From the NCBI GenBank assembly GCA_016296065.1, contig JAEDKA010000033.1:1-42555 (forward strand): a DNA stretch of 42,555 nt. The letters run 5' to 3'. This stretch comes from Kiritimatiellia bacterium (GTDB taxonomy: Bacteria > Verrucomicrobiota > Kiritimatiellia > RFP12 > UBA1067). The notes under the pieces are model-generated. The model did not search any database, was not told where the DNA came from, and saw only the letters and a program-made list of their open reading frames with translations. Both the position numbers and the translations under genes were made by a program. Shown here one piece after another: positions 23,565-31,346 of this stretch; position 1 is the first letter of the stretch; each line of letters begins with the position of its first letter.

Positions 23565-25124
23565 TCAGCGGATCATGACGCGCATTCCGTTGTTGTATGG
23601 CTTGACGGTAAGCATGAGCGTCTTCTGACCCCAGTCTGGATTCGGCGAGAACTCGAGAAGCGACACCGTGCATCCGTCGGGAAGGTTCTCGTTCCACGCG
23701 GCAATCGTGTCGGCCGATATTCCGGCGGCGTTGCCGTATCCGCAGCCGCGAATGAGCGGAATTGTTGTCGCGTGCATGATGCTCTTCGAGAACTCGAGCG
23801 CGTCGATTTCGAGGGTCGTGTCCTCTCCTATAGTCATGAAAACACCAGCCGTGACAGGGACATAGTCGTACCCACCATCCTCGCTCTTCGAATTACCAAA
23901 ACTTTCGTTGAGTTCCGCGAATCCCTCCGGCGCGACATAGCCACCAGCAGGCACGACGAACTTCAGGACGGCGCCGTTAACAGCTTTGAAATCGTATGAC
24001 GTGCGGATCCACGGCGAACGCCCCGCCACCGTAAGCTTGTTGCCCGTAACCCCGTTCCCGGCTTCGGTCGCGAGCCTTAATCCGCCGTTATCCAAACGTA
24101 TCGTCCCGTTCGAGACGACAACCTCGTTCCCCGAAGACCGTATCTGGAAGTCGTTGTTGCAGTGAAAGAAACCGCCATCGCTCACGATAACTTTGTTCCC
24201 AAGATTCTTAAACTGAGTGTCGACGTTTTCGCCGATCATGAAGTGCGATTCAATGTAAACTTCAGAACCCGCGCCGTCAACCACAATAGAGTTTCCCGAC
24301 GGTGCATTGCTCGCATCGGACACATTGTCGAGATGAACATTGCCGAGATGAGTGTAGTTGTTTCTGTACAAATATCCTCCGTTCTCGACACGCAGAGAAT
24401 TTCCGCTCGTGTTGCAACCGATGTACATCGTCGACGCCGTGTTGGTCACGATGCCGCCGTTGCGGATTATCATAGTGTTGTCGTCCTCTCCGACTTTCTG
24501 ACCGACGACAATGCCCCAGTTTGCATGACCGTCTGAATTGCTCATCATGACGACGCTGCCCTTGTCAACTACGAAAGTATTGCCGGTGGAGGTTCCGCGT
24601 CCGACGCCGATGGACTCGGGGTACAGCACCTTCGTGTCTACGACTGTCATTGTATTGCCGTTTCCGTTGTCGTTGCCGACGCTGATCTCCTTCTTCACGG
24701 AGAACGTTCCGTTGGACACGACGATGTCTCCGTTTGTACCCTTGAAGAAGAATCCCCACGCATCGTTCACAGTCGCGAAGTCGTGTCCGTTGAGGTCCAT
24801 AGTCATCTGTCCGCCCGTCACCCCCTGGAACGCCGTAACGTTGCGGCACGCGAAGTCATTACTGAGCGAAACGGTATATCGAGTGTCCTTGAGCTCGAAG
24901 ATGGCCTCTTCCGACTCCCATCTCGCGGCATTGATCGAATCGTGTCCGCCTGCGGAGTACCAGGTTTCGTACGAGATTCCGAATCCTTCCCAGTAGTCGT
25001 TGTTCAACGAGCCGTCCTTGGACCAGTTAAGGCCCTTCCAATACGCCGCCTCCGCCACGCCGGATGCGACAACGACAACGGCCGCGACAAGCGGTCCCAG
25101 TGCCTGAACTTTTCTGCAACCCAT
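23565..25124 (-). CDS. Secreted beta-helix (autotransporter-passenger-like) protein
   Basis: A 519-aa protein with a signal peptide (hydrophobic stretch to GVAEAA). From about residue 90 to 370 it consists of irregular short repeats of the form G-N-x-hydrophobic-V-x-N-G-G, rich in N, G, S, V and T, typical of right-handed beta-helix or autotransporter-associated beta-strand proteins. No beta-barrel domain or sorting signal of the PEP-CTERM kind is visible at the C-terminus, which ends NNGMRVMIR. It is the first gene of the operon with the two giant glycosidase-like genes, so it may bind or present the glycan they degrade. The function is inferred from fold type only. Confidence 0.75.
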   Translation of the reverse strand: MGCRKVQALGPLVAAVVVVASGVAEAAYWKGLNWSKDGSLNNDYWEGFGISYETWYSAGGHDSINAARWESEEAIFELKDTRYTVSLSNDFACRNVTAFQGVTGGQMTMDLNGHDFATVNDAWGFFFKGTNGDIVVSNGTFSVKKEISVGNDNGNGNTMTVVDTKVLYPESIGVGRGTSTGNTFVVDKGSVVMMSNSDGHANWGIVVGQKVGEDDNTMIIRNGGIVTNTASTMYIGCNTSGNSLRVENGGYLYRNNYTHLGNVHLDNVSDASNAPSGNSIVVDGAGSEVYIESHFMIGENVDTQFKNLGNKVIVSDGGFFHCNNDFQIRSSGNEVVVSNGTIRLDNGGLRLATEAGNGVTGNKLTVAGRSPWIRTSYDFKAVNGAVLKFVVPAGGYVAPEGFAELNESFGNSKSEDGGYDYVPVTAGVFMTIGEDTTLEIDALEFSKSIMHATTIPLIRGCGYGNAAGISADTIAAWNENLPDGCTVSLLEFSPNPDWGQKTLMLTVKPYNNGMRVMIR

Positions 25125-25161
25125 AAACGCCCCCGTTCCTGTGTTGTTTCAGTGACTTGAC

Positions 25162-25181
25162 CAAATGCGTTCCCCCGCATT
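25162..25181. promoter_or_regulatory. Hairpin in the leader of the beta-helix operon
   Basis: AAATGCG (25162-25168) pairs with CGCATTT (25175-25181) across a 6-nt loop. On the minus strand it lies between a candidate -10 TAGAAT (25189-25194) and the gene start at 25124, about 57 nt of leader. No convincing -35 is seen at 17-18 bp. It may be regulatory or simply stabilise the mRNA 5' end. Confidence 0.4.
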
Positions 25182-25243
25182 TCAATGCTATTCTACCAAA
25201 AAACACTTCGCCACAACTGCGTTTTCGTCCTACAGAAAACTAT

Positions 25244-25534
25244 GGCTCTTCGGAGTTTTTAGTGGAAGCGCATTAGTAAAAACTCCGATGGTTAGGGTTC
25301 TCGCTACCGCTTCACAGCTTCGCGCTTTTCAACCACGATTAGTAGCATCTGTTGTGCAGTGATTAGAGCGGCCTTCGGCCGATTTATGCGACGCAGTCGC
25401 ATCCCCAAATACTTCTATCGACATATGCAAAGTCGTTGAGTGGCGCGAAGCTGCGGAGCGGTAGCGGGAGCCCCAACGCTCGGAGTTTCTATTACTTAGA
25501 GGCATGCTGTTCCACTAAATTCTTTGAAGAACCA
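25244..25534. repeat. Dispersed palindromic element, copy 1 (full length)
   Basis: This is the complete copy of a MITE-like element of about 290 bp. Its left 100 bp (from GGCTCTTCGGAG) is an imperfect inverted copy of its right 100 bp (ending CTTTGAAGAACC). The shared inner core is CGCTACCGCT followed by AGCTTCGCGC. The centre holds two tight hairpins: CGGCC-TTC-GGCCG and ATGCGAC-GCA-GTCGCAT. The left arm also forms its own hairpin, CGGAGTTTTTA with TAGTAAAAACTCCG. No ORF is carried. It lies between the PIN toxin gene and the beta-helix operon. Confidence 0.85.
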
Positions 25535-25596
25535 AAACTATTGCGAAGTTGAGTTAACTGTCATTTGCCGCCAATGACAAAACTCTTTTCCATCGT

Positions 25597-26022
25597 CTAT
25601 TTGCCCTTAACACCGCTTTGCAGGAACATGGACGGCGTAGTGGGAGGTACCGGCGAAGCGGCGAAATGCGCAACGTTCCGCGTGACGATCAACTCGCACT
25701 TTTCTGCCAGCGCCGACGACGCAACAACCGCATCTTCGAAATCGTCCACATCACCATTTCGCGCCATGCGGAACTCGTCTGCACCGCACCGCGCGACCCT
25801 GAAAACCGAAAGCATCCAGTCGATGGCCTTGTCCGCAAGGGCCTTGCCCCCGCGCTTTCGCACAATATAGTAGATTGTCGTAAGCGCGTGGGACGGGACA
25901 AAGCCGATTATTTTCCCCTCTGTGCACAAGGCGCAGACGCCAGCAGACGCAGACACCCATTCAGCCCTGTTTTCGAGGACGTCGAGGATGACATTCAAAT
26001 CGACCATGACGCGCATTTTCAT
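25597..26022 (-). CDS. PIN-domain toxin (VapC-like ribonuclease)
   Basis: A 141-aa PIN-domain protein, expected to be a metal-dependent RNase acting as the toxin of a type II pair. VDLNVILDVLENR gives the first acidic residue (D8). The later conserved acids lie in DVDDFEDAVVASSA, and CELIVTRNVAHF is the typical end of the domain. The length is full and nothing looks broken. The ATG overlaps the antitoxin stop (ATGA), so translation is coupled. Copy 1 of the dispersed element lies 63 bp downstream. Confidence 0.88.
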   Translation of the reverse strand: MKMRVMVDLNVILDVLENRAEWVSASAGVCALCTEGKIIGFVPSHALTTIYYIVRKRGGKALADKAIDWMLSVFRVARCGADEFRMARNGDVDDFEDAVVASSALAEKCELIVTRNVAHFAASPVPPTTPSMFLQSGVKGK

Positions 26023-26264
26023 GCATAGCGCTCCATTAGATGGTCATGGTACTCGTCAATCACCTCGCGATCCTCCGCCGGAATGATACCCACCATGTCG
26101 CGGACGGCGTCCGGCAGCTGTTCGGTTGCGGACATAGATTCCTTCAGCCGCTTGAAATACCCTACGACAAGATCCGTAAGAGTCATGTCACGCTTTTTTG
26201 CATAATCTCGTGCAAACAAAAGGTATTCGCCGGGAAGCCTCATCGTCAAGCGTGCATCGTTCAT
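26019..26264 (-). CDS. Antitoxin of the PIN pair, DUF6364-like
   Basis: An 81-aa protein. The N-terminus RLTMRLPGEYLLFARDYAKKRDMTLTDLVVGYFKRL reads as a ribbon-helix-helix DNA-binding segment like that of DUF6364 antitoxins. The C-terminal half is acidic and would wrap the toxin. An AAAAGGAGC ribosome binding site precedes the ATG. The promoter upstream overlaps a 9-bp inverted repeat, the expected site for autorepression by the toxin-antitoxin complex. The family name is from pattern recall only; the role is well supported by context. Confidence 0.82.
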   Translation of the reverse strand: MNDARLTMRLPGEYLLFARDYAKKRDMTLTDLVVGYFKRLKESMSATEQLPDAVRDMVGIIPAEDREVIDEYHDHLMERYA

Positions 26265-26292
26265 ATAGTGCTCCTTTTCTTATGCCATCTCC

Positions 26293-26331
26293 TTGTCGCA
26301 CATTCTATCAAATGTTGTGCGACAAAGTCAA
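26293..26331 (-). promoter_or_regulatory. Promoter and operator of the toxin-antitoxin pair
   Basis: On the minus strand TTGACT (26326-26331) and TAGAAT (26302-26307) are 18 bp apart. A perfect inverted repeat with arms TTGTCGCAC (26293-26301) and GTGCGACAA (26317-26325) brackets the -10 box with a 15-nt gap. Bound repressor would block RNA polymerase, as in other autoregulated toxin-antitoxin modules. Confidence 0.75.
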
Positions 26332-26404
26332 TCCCCGTCCCTCTTGGAGGTTCCCCAATTTTACTTTGGGATGCCGAACCTTTGCGACCCCTGCGCGGTT
26401 TTGG
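26332..26404. other. Gap between toxin-antitoxin promoter and repeat copy 2
   Basis: I see no gene here. It holds a segment of about 70 bp between the -35 box and the left edge of repeat copy 2. The outer left arm of the element (about 40-50 bp, as in copies 1 and 3) is missing, so the junction at about 26405 is a truncation point. Confidence 0.5.
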
Positions 26405-26661
26405 AAAAACTCCGACGGTTGATGTTCTCGCTACCGCTCCACGGCTTCGCACTTTTCAACCATAATCAGGAGACGCTGTTTTGCAGTGATTATAGCGGCC
26501 TTCGGCCGATTTATGCGGCACAGCCGCATCCAAAAACACTTCAACCGACACATGTATAGCCGTTGTATGGTGCGAAGCGGCGAAGCGGTAGCGGGAGCCC
26601 CAACGCTCGGAGTTTCTATTACTTAGAGGCATGCTGTTCCACTAAATTCTTCGATGAACCA
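26405..26661. repeat. Dispersed palindromic element, copy 2 (left end truncated)
   Basis: Right part: 65 bp from GGTAGCGGGAGCC to ACTAAATTCTT are identical to copy 1. Middle part: the stretch from the ATGCGGC-ACA-GCCGCAT hairpin to GAAGCGGTAGCG is identical to copy 3. The outer left arm is absent. The right end (TGGTTCATC on the minus strand) lies inside a PIN toxin reading frame. Confidence 0.85.
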
Positions 26662-26799
26662 CTCATTGAGGACTTGCGCGGAAATCACAAACCCATTGCC
26701 GCAAACAGCCGCCTCTACAATGTCGCAGGCACGCGCAAACTTGTCGGCCTGAGTATCCTCAGCAGCGTATATGAGAACATTTGAATCAAGGAACTTCAT
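26623..26799 (-). pseudogene. PIN-domain toxin truncated by repeat copy 2
   Basis: The ATG at 26799 overlaps the stop of the antitoxin (ATGA). The product begins MKFLDSNVLIYAAEDTQADK, a clear PIN start with the first catalytic aspartate, and continues to SAQVLNE, a conserved PIN motif, at about residue 46. From there the frame enters the dispersed element and stops after 58 residues. The rest of the domain, including the other acidic residues, is gone and I cannot find it on the far side of the element. It should be inactive as a nuclease. Confidence 0.85.
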
Positions 26800-27050
26800 G
26801 CGTACTCACCCTCCGGATACGCATCAGCACGATTGAACTTATACGGCTCAGACAGCCGGCCACGCCCTTTGCGAACCAATTCGCGCCATTGTTCCATCAA
26901 CCGCGAAGCGTTTTCACTCCGATTTCTGCTCCGTTCCAATCCAGCGGAAATACAGTCAAGCAGCGCTTTTTCAAGCGTAGTCCCACGAAGGTCGGCATAG
27001 CCCTGCGCCTCCTGCGCCATGGCAGGAGGAAGATCGATCATTATGCTCAT
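26796..27050 (-). CDS. Antitoxin of the disrupted PIN pair
   Basis: An 84-aa protein with a strong ribosome binding site (AAAGGAGGAAATATA). The N-terminus MSIMIDLPPAMAQEAQGYADLRGTTLEKALL looks like a short DNA-binding domain of PIN-associated antitoxins, and the C-terminus is charged with RGRGRLSEPYKFNRADAYPEGEY. It overlaps the truncated toxin by an ATGA junction. With its toxin broken it is probably an orphan, though it could still act as a regulator or anti-toxin against a related module. Confidence 0.75.
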   Translation of the reverse strand: MSIMIDLPPAMAQEAQGYADLRGTTLEKALLDCISAGLERSRNRSENASRLMEQWRELVRKGRGRLSEPYKFNRADAYPEGEYA

Positions 27051-27352
27051 TATATTTCCTCCTTTCTAGATTCCAACATCGCTTGCGCGTCGTATCCACC
27101 AGTCGTAGACCGCAACGCAAAATTCTTATCGCCTTATCGGGATTTCTCCCCCGCATCGGCTGTTCCCCACACGGCACCCGCACCCCTGCTAGGGCATCCG
27201 CTTCGCGGACGGCCTGCGGCCGGGGGATATGCGCAATGACAAGAATATTATAGCAAAGTTCCCCAATGCGCGGCGTAATGTGGTATAATGTCCGTAGTCA
27301 AGCATAAAGGCAATGTTCAAAACTATAATAAAACTCTTAAAGGGGAAACACC
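27051..27352. other. Intergenic region with back-to-back -10 boxes and two hairpins
   Basis: There is no gene in this stretch. Two adjacent tight hairpins lie at 27197-27209 (TCCGC-TTC-GCGGA) and 27210-27222 (CGGCC-TGC-GGCCG). A TATAAT is present on each strand: minus at 27247-27252 (towards the antitoxin) and plus at 27284-27289 (towards the kinase gene, 64 nt before its start). Neither has a good -35 box. The kinase start has its own AAAGGGGAAA ribosome binding site. Confidence 0.5.
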
Positions 27353-28242
27353 ATGCCGGAAGCAATGAAAACGCTGAAAATGTCAGACAGCAACATGTCT
27401 GTAGCGGAATTCATCGCTTCGCGTCCAGGCGAGAGCAGGCCATATCTGATTGCTGCCGTGTCCGACTGCTTGCGAAGGCGTTGCAAGATCAACGAAGCAG
27501 AGCTTCAGATTGCAGCCCGGGCGATCAGGTACGCGAACTAACAGAGATCGCAAAAGCCGCAGGCCTTTGGATTGACTACAACCAAGTTGCAGCCTTAGGC
27601 GCCCTTGTTTCAAAACGAACAGGTGAAAGCGAAGTATACTGGAACAGAGCCGAGAGCTCCTTCTACAAGATCAAAAGCCCCGAAGCCAAACGCCCTCTAA
27701 AGCATACAGGCGAAACGGACTGGGTCTACGAACACATAATACACAACATCCTATTCCCCGAATGCGCCTATGAACTCATTGGCGTAACAGCCAAAATCAG
27801 AGAAATCCGCGTAGTCCTGAAGCAACAAGCCGTCAAGACGGAGTCTTTCCCAACATTGCCAATGATCGAGTCAGCGCTGGCCAGCAGAGGACTTGTCAAA
27901 GAGGATAGATTCTTCTATGGTGACGGAGTTGTGTCTGTTACCGATGTTGGCGAGCATGGCGACAATGTTCTTCTCGGAGACGATGGCCAAGTCTATTTCA
28001 TCGATCCGCTAATTCGCCTTCATAAAGCAGCCGAAGACGTCATCGAGTTTTTGACAGGATTCAACCCGATGCGGGAACTCAGCGAACAACCAATCAATGC
28101 GACTTCTCATCCCAATGCAGCCGCAGACATACACATCTTTGATTCTCTGCACACCGACTGGGGCGGAACTGGAAGCGCCTCAGAGATTGCTGATTCGATT
28201 CGAAGCGCACGGCATACCAACCGTCAGAGTGAGTTGTGGTAA
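27353..28242 (+). pseudogene. Polyvalent-type Ser/Thr kinase, broken by a one-base frameshift
   Basis: Translation starts at 27353 (ribosome binding site AAAGGGGAAACACC) and reads 62 residues ending ARAIRYAN, then stops at 27541. The rest of a kinase-like protein continues in the next frame from ELTEIAKAAGLWIDYNQ to 28242. Restoring one G near 27533-27536 (GCGGAAC for GCGAAC) joins them into 296 aa. The kinase part resembles the polyvalent protein kinase domain: YKIK for the ATP-site lysine, EHIIHNILFPECAYELIGV, and HGDNVLLGDDGQVYFIDP as catalytic N plus D-x-(G/P) motif. Such kinases are found on mobile elements. The gene ends 14 nt before a truncated VapC. It may be a real pseudogene or an assembly error. 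Confidence 0.65.
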
Positions 28243-28256
28243 GGCAAGGTGACGAC

Positions 28257-28493
28257 ATGCGGTACCTTCTGGACACCAACATCTGCATTGCGCTGATCAA
28301 AGACCTACCCGGCGTCCGCGAGAAAATCATACAGGCAGGAATTGAAAACTGCCTAGTCCCAGACATTGCCACAGCAGAACTCTACTACGGCGCAGCAAAG
28401 AGCGAACGACCTGAGCACTTTGAAGACGTTGACTTCATCGTACAGCACTTCGGGATGCTTTCCATCGACCCCGCGCTTGAGACATACGAATGA
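28257..28493 (+). pseudogene. Truncated VapC PIN toxin
   Basis: The start at MRYLLDTNICIALIKD (28257) is preceded by an AAGGTGA ribosome binding site. The 78 residues contain the first acidic residue of the PIN site and TAELYYGAAKSE, a VapC signature, and then end at ALETYE. A complete VapC has about 50 more residues with the remaining two catalytic acids. The stop codon directly abuts the PPDK terminator hairpin, as if a deletion had fused the two. It is probably inactive. Confidence 0.8.
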
Positions 28494-28527
28494 AAAGGCC
28501 GGCGCGTCTGCGACGTGCCGGCCTTTT
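28493..28527. terminator. Terminator of the PPDK gene, bidirectional
   Basis: A perfect 11-bp stem, AAAAGGCCGGC (28493-28503) with GCCGGCCTTTT (28517-28527), and a 13-nt loop. It lies 19 nt after the ppdK stop on the minus strand, and its A/T-rich outer arms also suit termination of the plus-strand truncated vapC. Confidence 0.85.
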
Positions 28528-28546
28528 CGCGTTGCCTATGCGCGGA

Positions 28547-31189
28547 TTACTTGCGCAGGGCGGCCTGCGCGGCCGCGAGGCGCGCGATCGGCACGCGGTA
28601 CGGCGAGCAAGAGACGTAGTCGAGTCCGATCTTGTGGCAGAACTCGACGGACGACGGATCTCCGCCGTGCTCGCCGCAGATGCCGCAGTGGAGCGACGGA
28701 CGCGTCGCCTTGCCGTCCGCGACGGCCATCTGCATGAGCTTGCCGACGCCGGTCTGGTCGAGCTTCGCGAACGGGTCGTTCTCGAAGATCTTCGCCTCGT
28801 AGTAGGCGTTGAGGAACTTGCCGGAGTCGTCGCGCGAGAAGCCGTAGGTCATCTGCGTGAGGTCGTTCGTGCCGAAGCAGAAGAACTCGGCCTCCTTCGC
28901 CATGTCGCCGGCCGTGAGGGCGGCGCGCGGGATCTCGATCATCGTGCCGACCTCGTAGTCGAGCTTGATGCCGGAACTCTCGATCTCGAGGTTCGCGGAC
29001 TCGACGACGATGTCCTTCACGAACTTGAGCTCCTTGACCTCGCCCGTGAGCGGGATCATGATCTCGGGCTTCACCTTCCAGTCGGGGTGGCGCTTCTGGA
29101 CGTTGATCGCCGCGCGGATGACGGCGCGCGTCTGCATGCGCGCGATCTCCGGATACGTGACGGCGAGGCGGCAGCCGCGGTGGCCCATCATCGGGTTGAA
29201 CTCGTGGAGCGAGTCGATGATCTCCTTGATGCGGGAGACGGGCTTGTTCTGCGTCTTCGCGAGAAGCGCGATCTCGTCCTCGCTGTGCGGCACGAACTCG
29301 TGCAGCGGCGGGTCGAGGAAGCGGATCGTGACCGGATTGCCCTCGAGCGCCTCGTAGAGCTGCTCGAAGTCGTCCTGCTGGTACGGGAGGATCTTCGCGA
29401 GGGCCTGGCGGCGCTCCTCCTCCGTGTCGGAGCAGATCATCTCGCGGAACGCCGCGATGCGGTCGGCCTCGAAGAACATGTGCTCCGTGCGGCAGAGTCC
29501 GATGCCCTCCGCGCCGAGCTCGCGCGCCTTCTTGGCGTCGCGCGGCGTGTCGGCGTTCGTGCGCACCTTGAGGCGGCGGAACTTGTCGGCCCACGCCATG
29601 ATGCGTCCGAACTCGCCCGCGATCGTCGCGTCGACCGTCGTGATGACGCCGTCGTAGATGTTGCCGGTCGAGCCGTCGATGGAGAGCCAGTCGCCCTCGT
29701 GGAACGTCTTGCCGTTGAGCGTGAACTTCTTGTTCTCCTCGTCCATCGCGATCTCCTGGCAGCCGGAGACGCAGCACGTTCCCATGCCGCGCGCGACGAC
29801 CGCCGCGTGGGAGGTCATTCCGCCGCGGACCGTGAGTATGCCCTGCGCGGACTTCATTCCCTCGATGTCCTCAGGGGAGGTCTCGAGGCGCACGAGCACG
29901 ACCTTCTCGCCGCGCTTCTTCCACGCCTTGGCATCGTCCGCCGAAAAGACGATCTTGCCGCACGCCGCGCCCGGGGAGGCGGGAAGGCCGCGGCCCATCA
30001 CCTTGCCGCGCTTGAGCGAGGCGGCGTCGAACTGCGGGTGGAGGAGCGTGTCGAGGTTGCGGGGCTCGATCATGAGCACGGCCTCCTCCTCGGTGCGCAT
30101 TCCCTCGTCCACGAGGTCGCACGCGATCTTGAGCGCAGCCTTGGCGGTGCGCTTGCCGTTGCGCGTCTGGAGCATGAAGAGCTTCTTGTTCTCGATCGTG
30201 AACTCCATGTCCTGCATGTCGCGGTAGTGGCCCTCGAGCGTCTGGCAGATCTTCTGGAACTGCTCGAAGACCTCGGGCATGACCTCGGCCATCTTAGCGA
30301 TGGGCATCGGGGTGCGGACGCCTGCAACGACGTCCTCGCCCTGGGCGTTCATCAGGAACTCGCCCATGAGCTTCTTCTCGCCCGTCGCAGGGTCGCGCGT
30401 GAACGCGACGCCAGTGCCGGAATCGTCGTTGAGGTTGCCGAACGCCATCATCTGGACGTTAACGGCCGTGCCCCAGCTGTAGGGGATGTCGTTGTCGCGG
30501 CGGTAGACGTTCGCGCGCGGGTTGTCCCAGCTGCGGAACACCGCCTTGATCGCCTCGACGAGCTGCTCCTTCGCGTCGGACGGGAAGTCCTTGCCGATCT
30601 TGCCCTTGTACTCGGCCTTGAACTGCCCGGCGAGCTCCTTGAGGTCGTCCGCCGTGAGCTCGACGTCGAGCTTGACGCCCTTCTTGGCCTTCATGTCGTC
30701 GATCAGCTTCTCGAAGTACTTCTTGCCGACCTCCATGACGACGTCGGAGAACATCTGGATGAAGCGGCGGTAGCAGTCCCACGCCCAGCGCGGATTCTTC
30801 GTCTGCTCGGCGAGCGACTCGACGACCGTCTCGTTGAGGCCGAGGTTCAGGATCGTGTCCATCATGCCGGGCATCGAGGCGCGCGCGCCGGAGCGGACGG
30901 AGACGAGAAGCGGATTCTTCGCGTCGCCGAACTTCTTGCCGGCCGACTTCTCGAGCTTGTCGATGTACTCCATGACCTGCGCCATGATGTCGTCGCCGAT
31001 CTTCTTGCCGTCATCGTAGTAGCGCGTGCAGGCCTCGGTAGAGATGGTGAAGCCCTGCGGAACGGGAAGTCCGAGACCGGCCATCTCGGCGAGGTTCGCG
31101 CCCTTGCCGCCCAGGAGTTCGCGCATATTTGCGTTTCCTTCGGTCATCCCCGCACCGAAGAAGTACACGTATTTCTTGTTATCACTCAT
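28547..31189 (-). CDS. ppdK: Pyruvate, phosphate dikinase
   Basis: PPDK converts pyruvate, ATP and phosphate to phosphoenolpyruvate, AMP and pyrophosphate, or runs in reverse as a pyrophosphate-saving glycolytic step in anaerobes. I start it at MSDNKKYVYFFGAGMTEG (31189), giving 880 aa, the usual length; the longer frame upstream crosses the intergenic region. The N-terminal ATP-binding domain has LGGKGANLAEM and SVRSGARASMPGMMDTILNLG. The swivelling domain carries the phosphohistidine in GGMTSHAAVVARGMG. The C-terminal PEP-binding barrel has GLCRTEHMFF, FGTNDLTQMTYGFSRDD and the catalytic cysteine in CGICGEHGGDP. All are intact. The gene is monocistronic between two terminators. Confidence 0.97.
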   Translation of the reverse strand: MSDNKKYVYFFGAGMTEGNANMRELLGGKGANLAEMAGLGLPVPQGFTISTEACTRYYDDGKKIGDDIMAQVMEYIDKLEKSAGKKFGDAKNPLLVSVRSGARASMPGMMDTILNLGLNETVVESLAEQTKNPRWAWDCYRRFIQMFSDVVMEVGKKYFEKLIDDMKAKKGVKLDVELTADDLKELAGQFKAEYKGKIGKDFPSDAKEQLVEAIKAVFRSWDNPRANVYRRDNDIPYSWGTAVNVQMMAFGNLNDDSGTGVAFTRDPATGEKKLMGEFLMNAQGEDVVAGVRTPMPIAKMAEVMPEVFEQFQKICQTLEGHYRDMQDMEFTIENKKLFMLQTRNGKRTAKAALKIACDLVDEGMRTEEEAVLMIEPRNLDTLLHPQFDAASLKRGKVMGRGLPASPGAACGKIVFSADDAKAWKKRGEKVVLVRLETSPEDIEGMKSAQGILTVRGGMTSHAAVVARGMGTCCVSGCQEIAMDEENKKFTLNGKTFHEGDWLSIDGSTGNIYDGVITTVDATIAGEFGRIMAWADKFRRLKVRTNADTPRDAKKARELGAEGIGLCRTEHMFFEADRIAAFREMICSDTEEERRQALAKILPYQQDDFEQLYEALEGNPVTIRFLDPPLHEFVPHSEDEIALLAKTQNKPVSRIKEIIDSLHEFNPMMGHRGCRLAVTYPEIARMQTRAVIRAAINVQKRHPDWKVKPEIMIPLTGEVKELKFVKDIVVESANLEIESSGIKLDYEVGTMIEIPRAALTAGDMAKEAEFFCFGTNDLTQMTYGFSRDDSGKFLNAYYEAKIFENDPFAKLDQTGVGKLMQMAVADGKATRPSLHCGICGEHGGDPSSVEFCHKIGLDYVSCSPYRVPIARLAAAQAALRK

Positions 31190-31288
31190 TTGTTTTTCTT
31201 TCTTAGCTTGTTTTAATCTATATATTTTACCAAAAATCGGCCCGCCCGTGTGAAACAGCCGTCGCAAAAGCGCTGACCGCCGCCAGAA

Positions 31289-31321
31289 AAACTGCGCCGC
31301 GCTTGAGGCGCGGCGCAGTTT
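31289..31321 (-). terminator. Terminator after the giant PPC/Calx-beta gene
   Basis: A perfect 14-bp stem (31289-31302 with 31308-31321), core AACTGCGCCGCGC, with a 5-nt loop. On the minus strand it is followed by TTTTTC. It ends the operon 31347-41010 and separates it from ppdK. Confidence 0.9.
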
Positions 31322-31346
31322 CGCAGCATTGATTATTCCGTGCGCG

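Noticed and set aside
26563..26784. Plus-strand 73-codon open frame over repeat copy 2
   Set aside because: It is opposite the truncated PIN toxin and antitoxin junction and within the repeat; no ribosome binding site or family resemblance.
28490..31216. A 908-codon plus-strand open frame opposite PPDK
   Set aside because: The minus strand encodes a complete PPDK with all catalytic motifs; the plus frame is an arginine/leucine-rich mirror with no domain.
31190..31288. A riboswitch or clear promoter before ppdK
   Set aside because: An A/T-rich TAAAATATATAG stretch could hold a -10 box, but no -35 at proper spacing and no known riboswitch fold is visible.
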